DNA of 64,000 nt from Bacteroidota bacterium. Lineage in GTDB: Bacteria > Bacteroidota > Ignavibacteria > Ignavibacteriales > Melioribacteraceae. Numbering within the stretch: position 1 is the stretch's first letter; every line of letters begins with the position of its first letter. The stretch covers positions 1 to 64,000 of the forward strand of contig JAHJUE010000022.1 of the NCBI GenBank assembly GCA_018829205.1, given 5' to 3'. Below are positions 36,225-44,713 of the stretch, piece after piece. Below the pieces are notes generated by a model. The model had not been told where the DNA came from. It saw only the letters and a program-made list of their open reading frames with translations, and searched no databases. The position numbers were made by a program, and so were the translations under genes.

Positions 36225-37340
36225 TTGAAAACTTTTACAAATCTAAAATCTGCTCTATTATTATGTTTATTTTTTAACATTCCTTCTTATGCACAGGATG
36301 AAACCGACATTAAAAACTCTGTATTCGAATTTTTCAGTACAATGAAATTTTCGGGTCAATGGTTTCTGGGTTATCAAAACGGTAAATCTAAAAATAAAAA
36401 CTATAATGAATTTGAACTGAAAAGAGGTTATGTAACATTCGAAAAAACTTTTAACAAAAGTTTATCAGCCAGGTTTACTCAGGATGTTACAATTGACGAG
36501 GAAGGCGACGGGAAAGGTGATGTTGAATTACGTTTAAAATATATTTATCTGCGTTATAAATTCGACAGTTTCGCTTTCTTCCATAAACCTTTTATTGAGT
36601 TCGGTCTTATTCATAGACCCTGGCTTGAGTTTGAACAAAAAATAAATATTTACAGGCTGCAGGGTAAAATGTATCTTGAAAGAAATAATGTAGCCAGTTC
36701 GGCCGATTACGGTGTCGGATTCTTTGCCAATCTTGGCGGCGAAATGGATGATGATTATAAAAAAGAAATTAATTCTAATTACGCCGGTAAATACGGAAGC
36801 ATAGCTATCGGGGTATATAACGGCGGCGGTTATCACGCTCTTGAGGAAAATGAAAATAAAATTATTGAAAGCAGATTAACAATTCGTCCTTTACACGAAG
36901 TAGTGCCTGGACTTCAGCTTTCATATTTTGGTTTGATAGGCAAAGGCAATAATATTAACGAACCTGATTATAATTCCAACGCCGGGTTTATTAGCTTCGA
37001 ATCAAAAAATTTAATTCTTACAGGCACATATTATTCAGGCTCCGGTAATATTACGGGAACAGCAGTTGACGCGCTTGGTAACTCCAACAATATGACCGGG
37101 TATTCAATATTTTCAGAAATTAAATTAGGAGCTTCCAATATTAATTTATTCGGAAGATATGATTATTTCAAAGAAAGCAGAAATCCGGTGGATGTCGCTA
37201 ACAAAGCTTATATAATAGGTGTAAGTTATGATTTCTATAAAAAATGCAGATTATTATTTGATTTTGATAAATCAGAATCCGATTTGCCTGGATCTACCGA
37301 TAATCACTATTTTGAATTTGCAGTTGAAATTGCATACTGA
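36225..37340 (+). CDS. Outer-membrane porin (OprO/P-like)
   Basis: This 371-residue protein has a signal peptide (residues 1-24, ending PSYAQ) and a beta-barrel pattern of alternating aromatic and polar residues, with blocks such as ELKRGYVTFEKTFNKSLSARFTQDV and LRLKYIYLRYKFDSFAFFHKPFIEFGLIHRPWLEFEQ. It resembles phosphate-selective porin relatives; a C-terminal aromatic (IAY) fits barrel export. The start is TTG 36225 with AGGAGAG 5 bases upstream; no ATG is better placed. Selectivity is unknown. Confidence 0.8.
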   Translation: MKTFTNLKSALLLCLFFNIPSYAQDETDIKNSVFEFFSTMKFSGQWFLGYQNGKSKNKNYNEFELKRGYVTFEKTFNKSLSARFTQDVTIDEEGDGKGDVELRLKYIYLRYKFDSFAFFHKPFIEFGLIHRPWLEFEQKINIYRLQGKMYLERNNVASSADYGVGFFANLGGEMDDDYKKEINSNYAGKYGSIAIGVYNGGGYHALEENENKIIESRLTIRPLHEVVPGLQLSYFGLIGKGNNINEPDYNSNAGFISFESKNLILTGTYYSGSGNITGTAVDALGNSNNMTGYSIFSEIKLGASNINLFGRYDYFKESRNPVDVANKAYIIGVSYDFYKKCRLLFDFDKSESDLPGSTDNHYFEFAVEIAY

Positions 37341-37384
37341 AATATTAATAAAAATTTAAAGATTACCTGATAATTATTTCAAAC

Positions 37385-39109
37385 ATGAAAAGATATATTT
37401 TATTTATTTGTTTTTTTCTAAACGCTTTAATTCTAAATGGACAGAATACTAAATTTATTGTTTGGGGAGATACCCAGTTTCAAAATCCGGATATCTTTGA
37501 AAGCTTTGTTCATAAAACATCTCTTATTAATCCTGAATTAGTTCTGCATGTCGGTGATATGATTCACGGTTATACGTACAATATTAATAACGCAGCTAAA
37601 CAATGGGAAAGATTTAAAAAACAGATTGCGCCCATTCATGTTCCTTTTTACCCAACACCTGGGAATCACGACATAACAACAAAAGAAATAGTTGATGCTT
37701 ACGCTGAGGCATGGGAATTTAATGATAAATTATATTATTCATTCAGCATAAACAATTGCGCCTTTATTGTATTAAACGCGTTTGAAGATCAGGATTTTTA
37801 TAAAATATCAGACAGTCAATTTAACTGGCTTAAAAAAGAACTTGAAACATATAAAAACAGAAATATTTTTATATCTATCCATCCCCCGCTTCATTTGGAA
37901 AATAACAACTTTGAATGGAAACGAATACATAATCTTTTAACTCAATATAATGTGCGGGCAGTTTTTACAGGTCATTATCATTTTTATGATTTCAGACAAA
38001 TTGACGGTATAGATTATTTCTGCTTAAATACTTCTGGAAATATGTCTCTAAATACAGGTTTTCTTGGAGGCTATTCTCATCATATGCTTGCTGTGGAGGT
38101 TAACGGGGATTCACTTAATTATTTAGTTCATACGTTAGACAGCATTTATTCTTATGATGATGTTAATGTCAATGAAAGAGAAAATTCCAAAAAATATTTT
38201 GAACCCTCGAAAACATTTAGACTGAAAATGAACATGGGTAATATTGACACAACAATTTCCATTACTATAAATAATAACAGCAATGAAATGCGGGTTTATA
38301 AATTAAATTGGATTATGCCTGATACAACGTGGAAAATTTACCCGAATCATTCGGTGGTAAATATACCGGCCCAAAGTAACATAACACCGGAATATAAAGT
38401 TGTTGTTTCCGATCCTAACCTTTCCAGAAATGAAATGCCTTATTTAAATGTAGAATCGGATTATAAAACTTTAAAGAATAAAATTAATATATCGGTTCAA
38501 AAAATTAGTTTGTTTGTGCCTCTGGTTGCATACGCTTCTTTGGTAAATAATGAAGTTATTATTGACGGTATTTTATCCGAGTTTGATTGGCAAAATAAAA
38601 ACAAAATATATAATCTCTTCACGGACGCAAATTTTACTAAAGAAACCGAAAACACAGAGGTAACTGTATTATATAACAACACTTATTTATTTATCGGCAT
38701 ACAAGGCGCAGAACCTAATCCATCTGGTCTATCTGCGGCGGCATACGGTGAAATACCGCTGGTTTTTGCGGATGACGATTTCGAATTGTATTTTGACACT
38801 AATCTTGACTTAAAAACATTTTACAGACTTATGGTAAACCCTGCGGGCACAATACTTTCAAGCGGACCTGAAGGACGATATACCTTTACTTTTGATGTAG
38901 CTGTAAAAACCGGTTCCGACAAATGGAGCGCTGAGTTTAAAATCCCTTTTGAACAAATTAAAACATTAAAACCGATGCCCGGTGATGTTTGGGGATTTAA
39001 TATAAGAAGACACAGGCAGCAGGCCGAAACCGTGCAAAGCGACTGGTCAAAAATGAATGAACGTCCCCCCTACCAGCCTGAATATTTCGGGCTTCTCGAG
39101 TTCAGATAA
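37385..39109 (+). CDS. Exported metallophosphoesterase with C-terminal CBM9-like domain
   Basis: This 574-residue protein has a signal peptide (residues 1-20), a calcineurin-like phosphoesterase domain (FIVWGDTQFQN, LHVGDMIHG, PTPGNHD, ISIHPPLH, FTGHYHFYDF; about residues 24-230), a linker, and a C-terminal domain like carbohydrate-binding family 9 (DGILSEFDWQN, YNNTYLFIGIQG, DDDFELYFDTN, GDVWGFNIRRHRQ; about 385-574). All usual metal ligands of the esterase are visible. The substrate may be a phosphorylated surface glycan or nucleotide. The fusion is unusual. It lies 44 bases after the porin gene. Confidence 0.88.
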   Translation: MKRYILFICFFLNALILNGQNTKFIVWGDTQFQNPDIFESFVHKTSLINPELVLHVGDMIHGYTYNINNAAKQWERFKKQIAPIHVPFYPTPGNHDITTKEIVDAYAEAWEFNDKLYYSFSINNCAFIVLNAFEDQDFYKISDSQFNWLKKELETYKNRNIFISIHPPLHLENNNFEWKRIHNLLTQYNVRAVFTGHYHFYDFRQIDGIDYFCLNTSGNMSLNTGFLGGYSHHMLAVEVNGDSLNYLVHTLDSIYSYDDVNVNERENSKKYFEPSKTFRLKMNMGNIDTTISITINNNSNEMRVYKLNWIMPDTTWKIYPNHSVVNIPAQSNITPEYKVVVSDPNLSRNEMPYLNVESDYKTLKNKINISVQKISLFVPLVAYASLVNNEVIIDGILSEFDWQNKNKIYNLFTDANFTKETENTEVTVLYNNTYLFIGIQGAEPNPSGLSAAAYGEIPLVFADDDFELYFDTNLDLKTFYRLMVNPAGTILSSGPEGRYTFTFDVAVKTGSDKWSAEFKIPFEQIKTLKPMPGDVWGFNIRRHRQQAETVQSDWSKMNERPPYQPEYFGLLEFR

Positions 39110-39122
39110 TTATAAATAATAA

Positions 39123-39464
39123 TTATTGATTCTTTTTTGCAAGCTCTAATTTTTCAGCAAAATTATAAGCAAACTGTCTAATCATTTCGCCGGCTTCTTC
39201 ATTATTTGAAGCAGCTTGATAAGTATCTGCCATCTTTAAAAAAGTTTGATAAAAATGGAATGACATATCATCTACCAACATTTTATTGGTCCACAAATCA
39301 ATACTTAATGTATTCTTCTGTTCTCCATCCCATAATGAAAGTAAAATTGCTTCGGTTTTTTTTTCACCTTCAAATCCGGAATCAGTTGCCCCCCAATTTA
39401 TTTCCGCCGGAAAATTATTTTCATCGAGAGTAATTCGTAATTTAATTTCTGCTTCTCTTGCCAT
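39123..39464 (-). CDS. gldC: Gliding motility protein GldC
   Basis: This 113-residue protein matches GldC: REAEIKLRITLDENNFPAEINWGATDSG, EAILLSLWDGEQKNTLSIDLWTNKMLVDDMSFHFYQTFLKMADTYQAAS. GldC is a soluble protein found with the gliding and type IX secretion machinery in Bacteroidetes. No other gld gene is in the window. It converges on the metallophosphoesterase gene, 13 bases apart. Confidence 0.9.
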   Translation of the reverse strand: MAREAEIKLRITLDENNFPAEINWGATDSGFEGEKKTEAILLSLWDGEQKNTLSIDLWTNKMLVDDMSFHFYQTFLKMADTYQAASNNEEAGEMIRQFAYNFAEKLELAKKNQ

Positions 39465-39561
39465 TTGAATTCACCATTATATTCTTTATTATTAATTTCT
39501 TTCAATCCATGTATCAATAAAATAAAAAATATTAGAACTAACAATTAAAGAGAAAATTTTA

Positions 39562-40878
39562 ATGTTATTTTTTGAATATATAAAAACTGCGGCTGATTTT
39601 ATATGGGGACCGCAAATGTTAATCTTTATTCTCGGCAGCGGAATATATTTTTCGCTGAGACTTAAAGGAATACAATTTTCAAAATTTTTATTAGCTGCAA
39701 AAAAAATAAAAGAATCCCGATTATCAAGCGGCGAAGGAAATATAACTCCCTATCAGGCTTTAATGTCGGCTCTTTCTGGTATTGTTGGGAACGGAAATAT
39801 AGCTGGAGTAGCAACCGCAATTGTAATAGGCGGACCTGGAGCAGTTTTCTGGATGTGGGCTTCGGCATTAATTCTTATGGCCACAATGTATAGCGAATCC
39901 CTGCTTGGTTTCAAATTCCGCGAAAAAGAAGAAGACGGTACATTTATCGGCGGACCAATGGTATACATCAAAAAAGCATTAGGCTGGAAATGGCTTGCTT
40001 ATGCTTTTGCCGCAGCTATGTCTGTAAAAACATTAATTGCTACAACTTCAATACAATCGAATTCCATGTCAATTGTTATGCTGAATGAGTTCGGAATGCC
40101 GCAGTTGGTATCTTGTTTAATAATTGCAATTCTAACATGGCTGGTAATAATAGGCGGCTTAAAAAAAATTGCTAAAACCGCTGAATACCTCTCACCGATT
40201 ATGACTATTATCTATTTAACAGGAGGACTTCTTGTAATAATTATAAACGCGGAGAATCTGATTCCGGTGCTAAAAGATATCTTCACTTATGCCTTTACAT
40301 CAAAAAGCGCAACGGGCGGATTTGCAGGTGCTTCTGTTTTAATGGCTCTTCGATACGGCGCAGCAAGAGGAGCTTACAGCAATGAGGCGGGAACCGGATC
40401 AGTCGCTATAATGCACGCGACCGCTCAATCCGATAGTCCTGTTAAACAGTCGTTAATTTCTATGATGGGTGTATTTATTGATACAATAATAATTTGTACA
40501 ATTACTGCCCTTGCAATATTAACAGCCGGTATATGGACCGACGGACTTAACAGCACGGCGTTGACTTCAGAAAGTTTTGCTTCAACTTTTGTGTTCGGAA
40601 ACTGGATTGTTCTTGCTTCATCTCTGTTATTCGGTTATTCGACATTAATTACATGGAGTTTTTACGGTGAACAATGCGCCGCGTTTATGTTCGGCGATAA
40701 AATTAAAAAATATTATAGATGGCTTTTTTCTTCCGCAATTTTAATAGGAGCCGTTGGAAATCCCGAAAATATTTGGAGTCTGGGAGATTTGTTAAACGGC
40801 ATTACAGTCGTGATAAATTTAATCGGAATAATCGCTTTAAGTCCGATAGTAATAAAAACAACATTTGAGAATAAATAA
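39562..40878 (+). CDS. Alanine/glycine:cation symporter (AGCS family)
   Basis: This 438-residue membrane protein matches AGCS/AlsT carriers: MLIFILGSGIYFSLRLKGIQFSKF, YQALMSALSGIVGNGNIAGVATAIVIGGPGAVFWMWASALILMATMYSESLLGF, and RYGAARGAYSNEAGTGSVAIMHATAQSDSPVKQSLISMMGVFIDTIIICT. Known members import alanine or glycine with sodium. About 11 helices. It is the second amino-acid symporter of the window and precedes a PLP enzyme of class V by 66 bases. Confidence 0.93.
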   Translation: MLFFEYIKTAADFIWGPQMLIFILGSGIYFSLRLKGIQFSKFLLAAKKIKESRLSSGEGNITPYQALMSALSGIVGNGNIAGVATAIVIGGPGAVFWMWASALILMATMYSESLLGFKFREKEEDGTFIGGPMVYIKKALGWKWLAYAFAAAMSVKTLIATTSIQSNSMSIVMLNEFGMPQLVSCLIIAILTWLVIIGGLKKIAKTAEYLSPIMTIIYLTGGLLVIIINAENLIPVLKDIFTYAFTSKSATGGFAGASVLMALRYGAARGAYSNEAGTGSVAIMHATAQSDSPVKQSLISMMGVFIDTIIICTITALAILTAGIWTDGLNSTALTSESFASTFVFGNWIVLASSLLFGYSTLITWSFYGEQCAAFMFGDKIKKYYRWLFSSAILIGAVGNPENIWSLGDLLNGITVVINLIGIIALSPIVIKTTFENK

Positions 40879-40893
40879 TAAAAGTATTTTTGA

Positions 40894-40901
40894 TATCTTT
40901 G
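40894..40901 (+). promoter_or_regulatory. Possible -7 promoter box before the class V PLP gene
   Basis: TATCTTTG matches TAnnTTTG exactly. A TTTG lies 26 bases upstream (40864-40867), longer than usual. Predicted start near 40906 would rule out the GTG at 40906 as start codon of the next gene. Confidence 0.4.
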
Positions 40902-40944
40902 TCTTGTGATTTTTTATATTTTTACACTAAATAAATTTAGATTG

Positions 40945-42429
40945 ATGAGCGTTAATATGTCCCAACTTGAAAAACATTTCCAAAAATATAGAAACAATAT
41001 AATTGGTATTGATCAGGAATTCAGTTCCCCTTACGGTACAAAAAAAATAATATATGCTGATTGGGTAGCAAGCGGAAGATTATATAAACCGATTGAAAAA
41101 AGAATGTGCGATATCTTCGGACCTTTTGTCGGCAACACTCATTCCGAATCAAGTGTTACCGGAACCTCAATGACGCATGCTTATCATAAAGCTCAGAAAA
41201 TTATAAAAGAACATGTAAACGCCGGTAAAGATGATGTTATTATAACAGCTGGATCAGGAATGACTGCCGTTGTAAATAAATTTCAAAGAATATTAGGATT
41301 AAAGGTTCCCGAGCAATTAAAAGATTTTATTCATATCCCGAAAGAAGAAAAACCTGTTGTTTTTATTACACATATGGAACACCATTCCAATCAAACTTCT
41401 TGGATTGAAACTATTGCCGACGTAGTAATTATTGAGCCGAATGATGAAGGATTAATAAACTTTGGTCATTTAAGTGATTTACTCAGCTTATACCAAAACC
41501 GGAAAGTGAAAATCGGTTCTTTTACGGCATGCTCAAACGTAACAGGAATTCAAACCGACTATTATAAATTTGCCAGAATGATGCATGAAAACGGAGGCTA
41601 TTGTTTTATCGACTTCGCAGCTTCGGCGCCATATGTAGATATAAATATGCATCCCGACGACCCGATGGAAAAACTGGACGCAATTTTCTTTTCACCTCAT
41701 AAATTTTTAGGCGGACCCGGAACTTCAGGCGTATTAATATTTGATTCAAAACTTTATCAAAGAAATGTACCCGATCATCCGGGCGGCGGTACAGTTGATT
41801 GGACAAATCCCTGGGGGCAGCATAAATTTATTTCAAATATCGAAGCCCGCGAAGACGGCGGCACTCCCGGTTTTCTTCAAACAATTAAAACTGCTTTATG
41901 TATTAAATTAAAAGATGAAATGGGTGTCGATAATATTATTAAACGTGAAGAGGAGCTTTTAGAAATTCTGTTCGAAGAACTAGAAAAAATTCCGGAAATT
42001 CATCTGCTTGCAAATAATGTTAAAGAAAGACTTGGAGTAATATCATTTTACGCCGAAGAAATACATTATAATTTATTTGTAAAATTATTAAACGACAGAT
42101 ACGGAATACAAGTACGCGGCGGGTGCTCATGCGCGGGAACTTACGGGCATTATCTTCTGCATGTAGATCCAACCCGCTCTCAGAGAATTACAAGTAAAAT
42201 TAATGACGGAGATCTTTCTGAAAAACCCGGGTGGGTAAGATTATCTCTGCACCCGACAATGACAAACGAAGAACTGCTTTTTATTCTAAACGCTATAAAA
42301 GAAGTGGCGGTAAATTATAAAGAGTGGATGAAGGATTACGAATACTCGAATAAGACAAACGAATATTATCATAAAAATTCATCCGAAATTAATTCGGTTT
42401 CAGCAGAACAATGGTTCGGCTTTTTATAA
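40945..42429 (+). CDS. Class V aminotransferase-fold PLP enzyme (cysteine desulfurase-like)
   Basis: This 494-residue PLP enzyme has YADWVASGRLYKPIEKRM and GSGMTAVVNKFQRILGL, FITHMEHHSNQTSW, ACSNVTGIQTDYYKFARMMHENGGYCFIDFAASAPYVDI, FFSPHKFLGGPGTSGVLIFD (PLP lysine in SPHK) and IQVRGGCSCAGTYGHYLL. The Cys-rich loop is in the place of the SufS/CsdA active Cys, so a desulfurase or selenocysteine-lyase activity is possible. No SufE or SufBCD genes are near. ATG 40945 is chosen because a promoter box ends only 5 bases before an earlier GTG (40906). Confidence 0.82.
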   Translation: MSVNMSQLEKHFQKYRNNIIGIDQEFSSPYGTKKIIYADWVASGRLYKPIEKRMCDIFGPFVGNTHSESSVTGTSMTHAYHKAQKIIKEHVNAGKDDVIITAGSGMTAVVNKFQRILGLKVPEQLKDFIHIPKEEKPVVFITHMEHHSNQTSWIETIADVVIIEPNDEGLINFGHLSDLLSLYQNRKVKIGSFTACSNVTGIQTDYYKFARMMHENGGYCFIDFAASAPYVDINMHPDDPMEKLDAIFFSPHKFLGGPGTSGVLIFDSKLYQRNVPDHPGGGTVDWTNPWGQHKFISNIEAREDGGTPGFLQTIKTALCIKLKDEMGVDNIIKREEELLEILFEELEKIPEIHLLANNVKERLGVISFYAEEIHYNLFVKLLNDRYGIQVRGGCSCAGTYGHYLLHVDPTRSQRITSKINDGDLSEKPGWVRLSLHPTMTNEELLFILNAIKEVAVNYKEWMKDYEYSNKTNEYYHKNSSEINSVSAEQWFGFL

Positions 42430-42492
42430 CTTTTATAATAATGCATAATTATGCGTTTGATTACAAATTAACACAGTTCTAAAAATTTTAAC

Positions 42493-42524
42493 TTGACAAG
42501 TTTATATATAATTTTCTATCTTTG
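42493..42524 (+). promoter_or_regulatory. Bacteroidetes-type promoter of the trp operon
   Basis: TTG (42493-42495) then, 21 bases later, TATCTTTG (42517-42524), a full TAnnTTTG match. Transcription would begin near 42529-42532, that is at or just before the leader-peptide ATG at 42531. The leader message may therefore be leaderless, which fits the lack of a ribosome site there. Confidence 0.65.
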
Positions 42525-42530
42525 CCCTCA

Positions 42531-42608
42531 ATGAAAAACAACATAAAAACATATAGCTTTAATTTTATCTGGCTGTGGTGGAGTGCATCCTTACATTTAT
42601 CCAAGTGA
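42531..42608 (+). CDS. trpL: trp leader peptide (attenuator)
   Basis: A 25-codon frame starts at ATG 42531 and stops with TGA 42606-42608. Codons 14, 16 and 17 are TGG (42570-42572, 42576-42581), giving I-W-L-W-W-S; three Trp in 25 residues is far above chance. It lies directly upstream of an intrinsic terminator and trpE, the hallmark of ribosome-mediated attenuation. Its last three codons (42600-42608) double as the antiterminator arm. Too short for automatic gene finding. Stalled ribosomes at the Trp codons would leave this arm free. Confidence 0.85.
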   Translation: MKNNIKTYSFNFIWLWWSASLHLSK

Positions 42609-42658
42609 ATTGAAGCAATAGGTTTAAAAACTCTTACCCTTCTAAGGAATCACTTGGA
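42600..42658 (+). promoter_or_regulatory. trp antiterminator pairing
   Basis: TCCAAGTGA (42600-42608), the last two sense codons plus stop of trpL, is exactly complementary over 9 bases to TCACTTGGA (42650-42658), which is the loop and 3' arm of the terminator. Forming this pair breaks the terminator stem. A ribosome ending at the TGA would cover 42600-42608 and let the terminator form; one stalled on Trp codons 18-30 bases upstream would not. Confidence 0.75.
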
Positions 42659-42671
42659 AGGGTTTTTTTTT
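42636..42671 (+). terminator. trp attenuator terminator
   Basis: Arm 42636-42646 (ACCCTTCTAAG) pairs with 42653-42663 (CTTGGAAGGGT): 11 pairs including one G-U, loop of 6, followed by nine U residues (42663-42671). It lies 27 bases after the leader stop and 16 bases before trpE. Confidence 0.88.
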
Positions 42672-42687
42672 ATACGGAGATTAATAA

Positions 42688-44166
42688 ATGACTTTTGATG
42701 AGTTCAAATCCCTGTCGGAAAATTATAATGTAATTCCTGTTTACGAGAAGATTACAGCCGATCTTTTGACTCCTGTTTCGGCATATCTCAAAATCCGTAA
42801 ACCCGGTAATAGAAGCTTTTTGCTTGAATCAGTTGAAGGAATTGGCAGATTAGCGCGTTACTCTTTTATCGGGAAAGAACCGTCAAAAATTATTTCAAAC
42901 AACGGTATTAAGCTTACAATAAAAAACGAATCTGAAACATCAACATTTGAGTACAATATTTTTGATTATCTGCAATCCGAAATAAAATATTACAAACATC
43001 CTGTAATTGATGAACTTCCCGATTTCACCGGAGGTATTGTAGGGTTTCTTGGTTATGAAAATATATGCTTAATAGAAGATGTGCTGGAATTTGAGAATAA
43101 TAATTCTTTTGACACGCCCGATTCAATTTTCGGGATATACAATACTATAATTGCATTCGATCATTTTAAACACCAGATTGTATTAATCTCAAATGTTCAT
43201 ATTAACCAAACTTCTGATTTAAAAGCCTCCTATCAAAAAGCAAAACAAAATATAAAAATAATAAAGGATAAGCTGAGCAAACCTTTGGAGTATAAAAGTG
43301 ATTTTAGCTCAGTCAATGAAAATGGTAATGAAATTAACACGGAAGAATTCGGTAAGGCAATAGATAAAATTAAAAATAATATTTATGAAGGAGATGTATT
43401 CCAGCTTGTAATCTCAAAAAGATTCAGCGCTAAATTTAATGGTGACCTGTTAAATGTTTACAGAGCGCTTCGAATTATTAATCCCTCCCCTTATATGTAT
43501 TATATGGAACTAGAAAATGACTTCACTATTATTGGAACTTCACCCGAAGATTTATTAAAAGTAAAGCAGAATAAAGCAACCATCCTGCCAATCGCAGGCA
43601 CAAGAAGAAGAGGTAAAACCGCCGCTGAGGATAAAATTCTTGAAGAGGATTTATTAAACGACCCGAAAGAAATCGCTGAACATATGATGCTTGTTGATTT
43701 AGCCAGAAACGATTTAGGCAGAGTATGCGAGTACAATACGGTTAAACTATCCGAAGAAAAACAAATACACAAATTTTCTCACGTTATGCATATTGTTTCC
43801 AGAGTTGAGGGTAAATTGGTTGATGATAAAGACTGCATCGACGCACTAAAAGCAAGTTACCCTGCCGGTACTGTTACGGGTGCACCTAAAATTAAAGCAA
43901 TGGAGCTGATAAATAATTACGAAAACCAAAGACGTAATGTATATGCGGGAGCTATCGGTTATATTGATTTCAGCGGGAACTTGGATATGTGTATTGCTAT
44001 CCGAACTTTCTTCAGCAAAGGAAATAAAATATACTGGCAGGCAGGCGCCGGAATTGTTGCAGACAGTAAAGCGGAACTTGAGATAAAAGAAATTTATAAT
44101 AAATCCGCAGTATTAAATAGCGCATTAAAATACGCAGAGGTAATTGATGAAAATTTTGGTGATTGA
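42688..44166 (+). CDS. trpE: Anthranilate synthase component I
   Basis: TrpE makes anthranilate from chorismate with ammonia supplied by TrpG, the first step of tryptophan synthesis. This 492-residue protein shows the feedback-site block SFLLESVEG (LLES motif for Trp binding), FTGGIVGFLGYE, and in the chorismate-binding half NPSPYMYYMELE, IGTSPEDLLKV, PIAGTRRRGKT, GTVTGAPKIKAMELI and YAGAIGYIDFSGN. Length is normal. CGGAGA lies 7 bases before ATG. Control is by the attenuator just upstream and, by motif, also by Trp feedback. Confidence 0.97.
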   Translation: MTFDEFKSLSENYNVIPVYEKITADLLTPVSAYLKIRKPGNRSFLLESVEGIGRLARYSFIGKEPSKIISNNGIKLTIKNESETSTFEYNIFDYLQSEIKYYKHPVIDELPDFTGGIVGFLGYENICLIEDVLEFENNNSFDTPDSIFGIYNTIIAFDHFKHQIVLISNVHINQTSDLKASYQKAKQNIKIIKDKLSKPLEYKSDFSSVNENGNEINTEEFGKAIDKIKNNIYEGDVFQLVISKRFSAKFNGDLLNVYRALRIINPSPYMYYMELENDFTIIGTSPEDLLKVKQNKATILPIAGTRRRGKTAAEDKILEEDLLNDPKEIAEHMMLVDLARNDLGRVCEYNTVKLSEEKQIHKFSHVMHIVSRVEGKLVDDKDCIDALKASYPAGTVTGAPKIKAMELINNYENQRRNVYAGAIGYIDFSGNLDMCIAIRTFFSKGNKIYWQAGAGIVADSKAELEIKEIYNKSAVLNSALKYAEVIDENFGD

Positions 44167-44713
44167 TAATTACGACTCTTTTACTTTTAACCTTGTTCAA
44201 CTGATCGGAAATTTTACAAATAACATTTCTGTTTTTAGAAATGATAAAATTACTATTGATGAAATAATAAAGTTAGCTCCTGATAAAATTGTAATTTCTC
44301 CTGGTCCCGGTAAACCTGAGGATTCAAAAATTTCTTTAGAGGTAATTAAAGTTCTCGGCAGCAGCTTTCCTGTTCTTGGTGTTTGTCTCGGACATCAGGG
44401 AATCGGTATATCTTTCGGCGCTGTAATTTCAAACGCGCCTTCACTTATGCACGGAAAAACATCGGAAATTGTTCATAACGGAAGCGGAATATATAATGGA
44501 CTTCCGCAAAATTTTGAAGCGGGACGGTATCATTCATTGATAATAAAAAAAGAGACCTTGCCTGATGTTCTTGAAATTACTTCCGAAACCAAGGACGGCG
44601 TAATTATGGGTATCAGACATAAAACATTTCCAATTGAGGGAATTCAATTTCATCCCGAATCGGTTCTTACTCCTTTAGGTAAAGATTTAATTAAAAACTG
44701 GATTGAACAATGA
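44147..44713 (+). CDS. trpG: Anthranilate synthase component II (glutamine amidotransferase)
   Basis: This 188-residue class I amidotransferase gives ammonia to TrpE. Seen are MKILVIDNYDSFTFNLVQ, ISPGPGKPEDS, the catalytic Cys in LGVCLGHQGIG, and the His-Glu pair in IQFHPESVL. I used ATG 44147, the second codon after a TTG; it overlaps trpE by 20 bases. In some bacteria this subunit also serves para-aminobenzoate synthesis; no pabB is near. Confidence 0.96.
   Translation: MKILVIDNYDSFTFNLVQLIGNFTNNISVFRNDKITIDEIIKLAPDKIVISPGPGKPEDSKISLEVIKVLGSSFPVLGVCLGHQGIGISFGAVISNAPSLMHGKTSEIVHNGSGIYNGLPQNFEAGRYHSLIIKKETLPDVLEITSETKDGVIMGIRHKTFPIEGIQFHPESVLTPLGKDLIKNWIEQ

Noticed and set aside
40906-40944. 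GTG 40906 as start of the class V PLP gene
   Set aside because: It lies right at the predicted transcript start; ATG 40945 is better placed.
42493-42521. TTGACA as a sigma-70 -35 box with a TATATA/TATAAT-type -10
   Set aside because: A 17-base spacer gives no good -10 (CTATCT); TATCTTTG matches the Bacteroidetes -7 box better and two other genes here show the same box.
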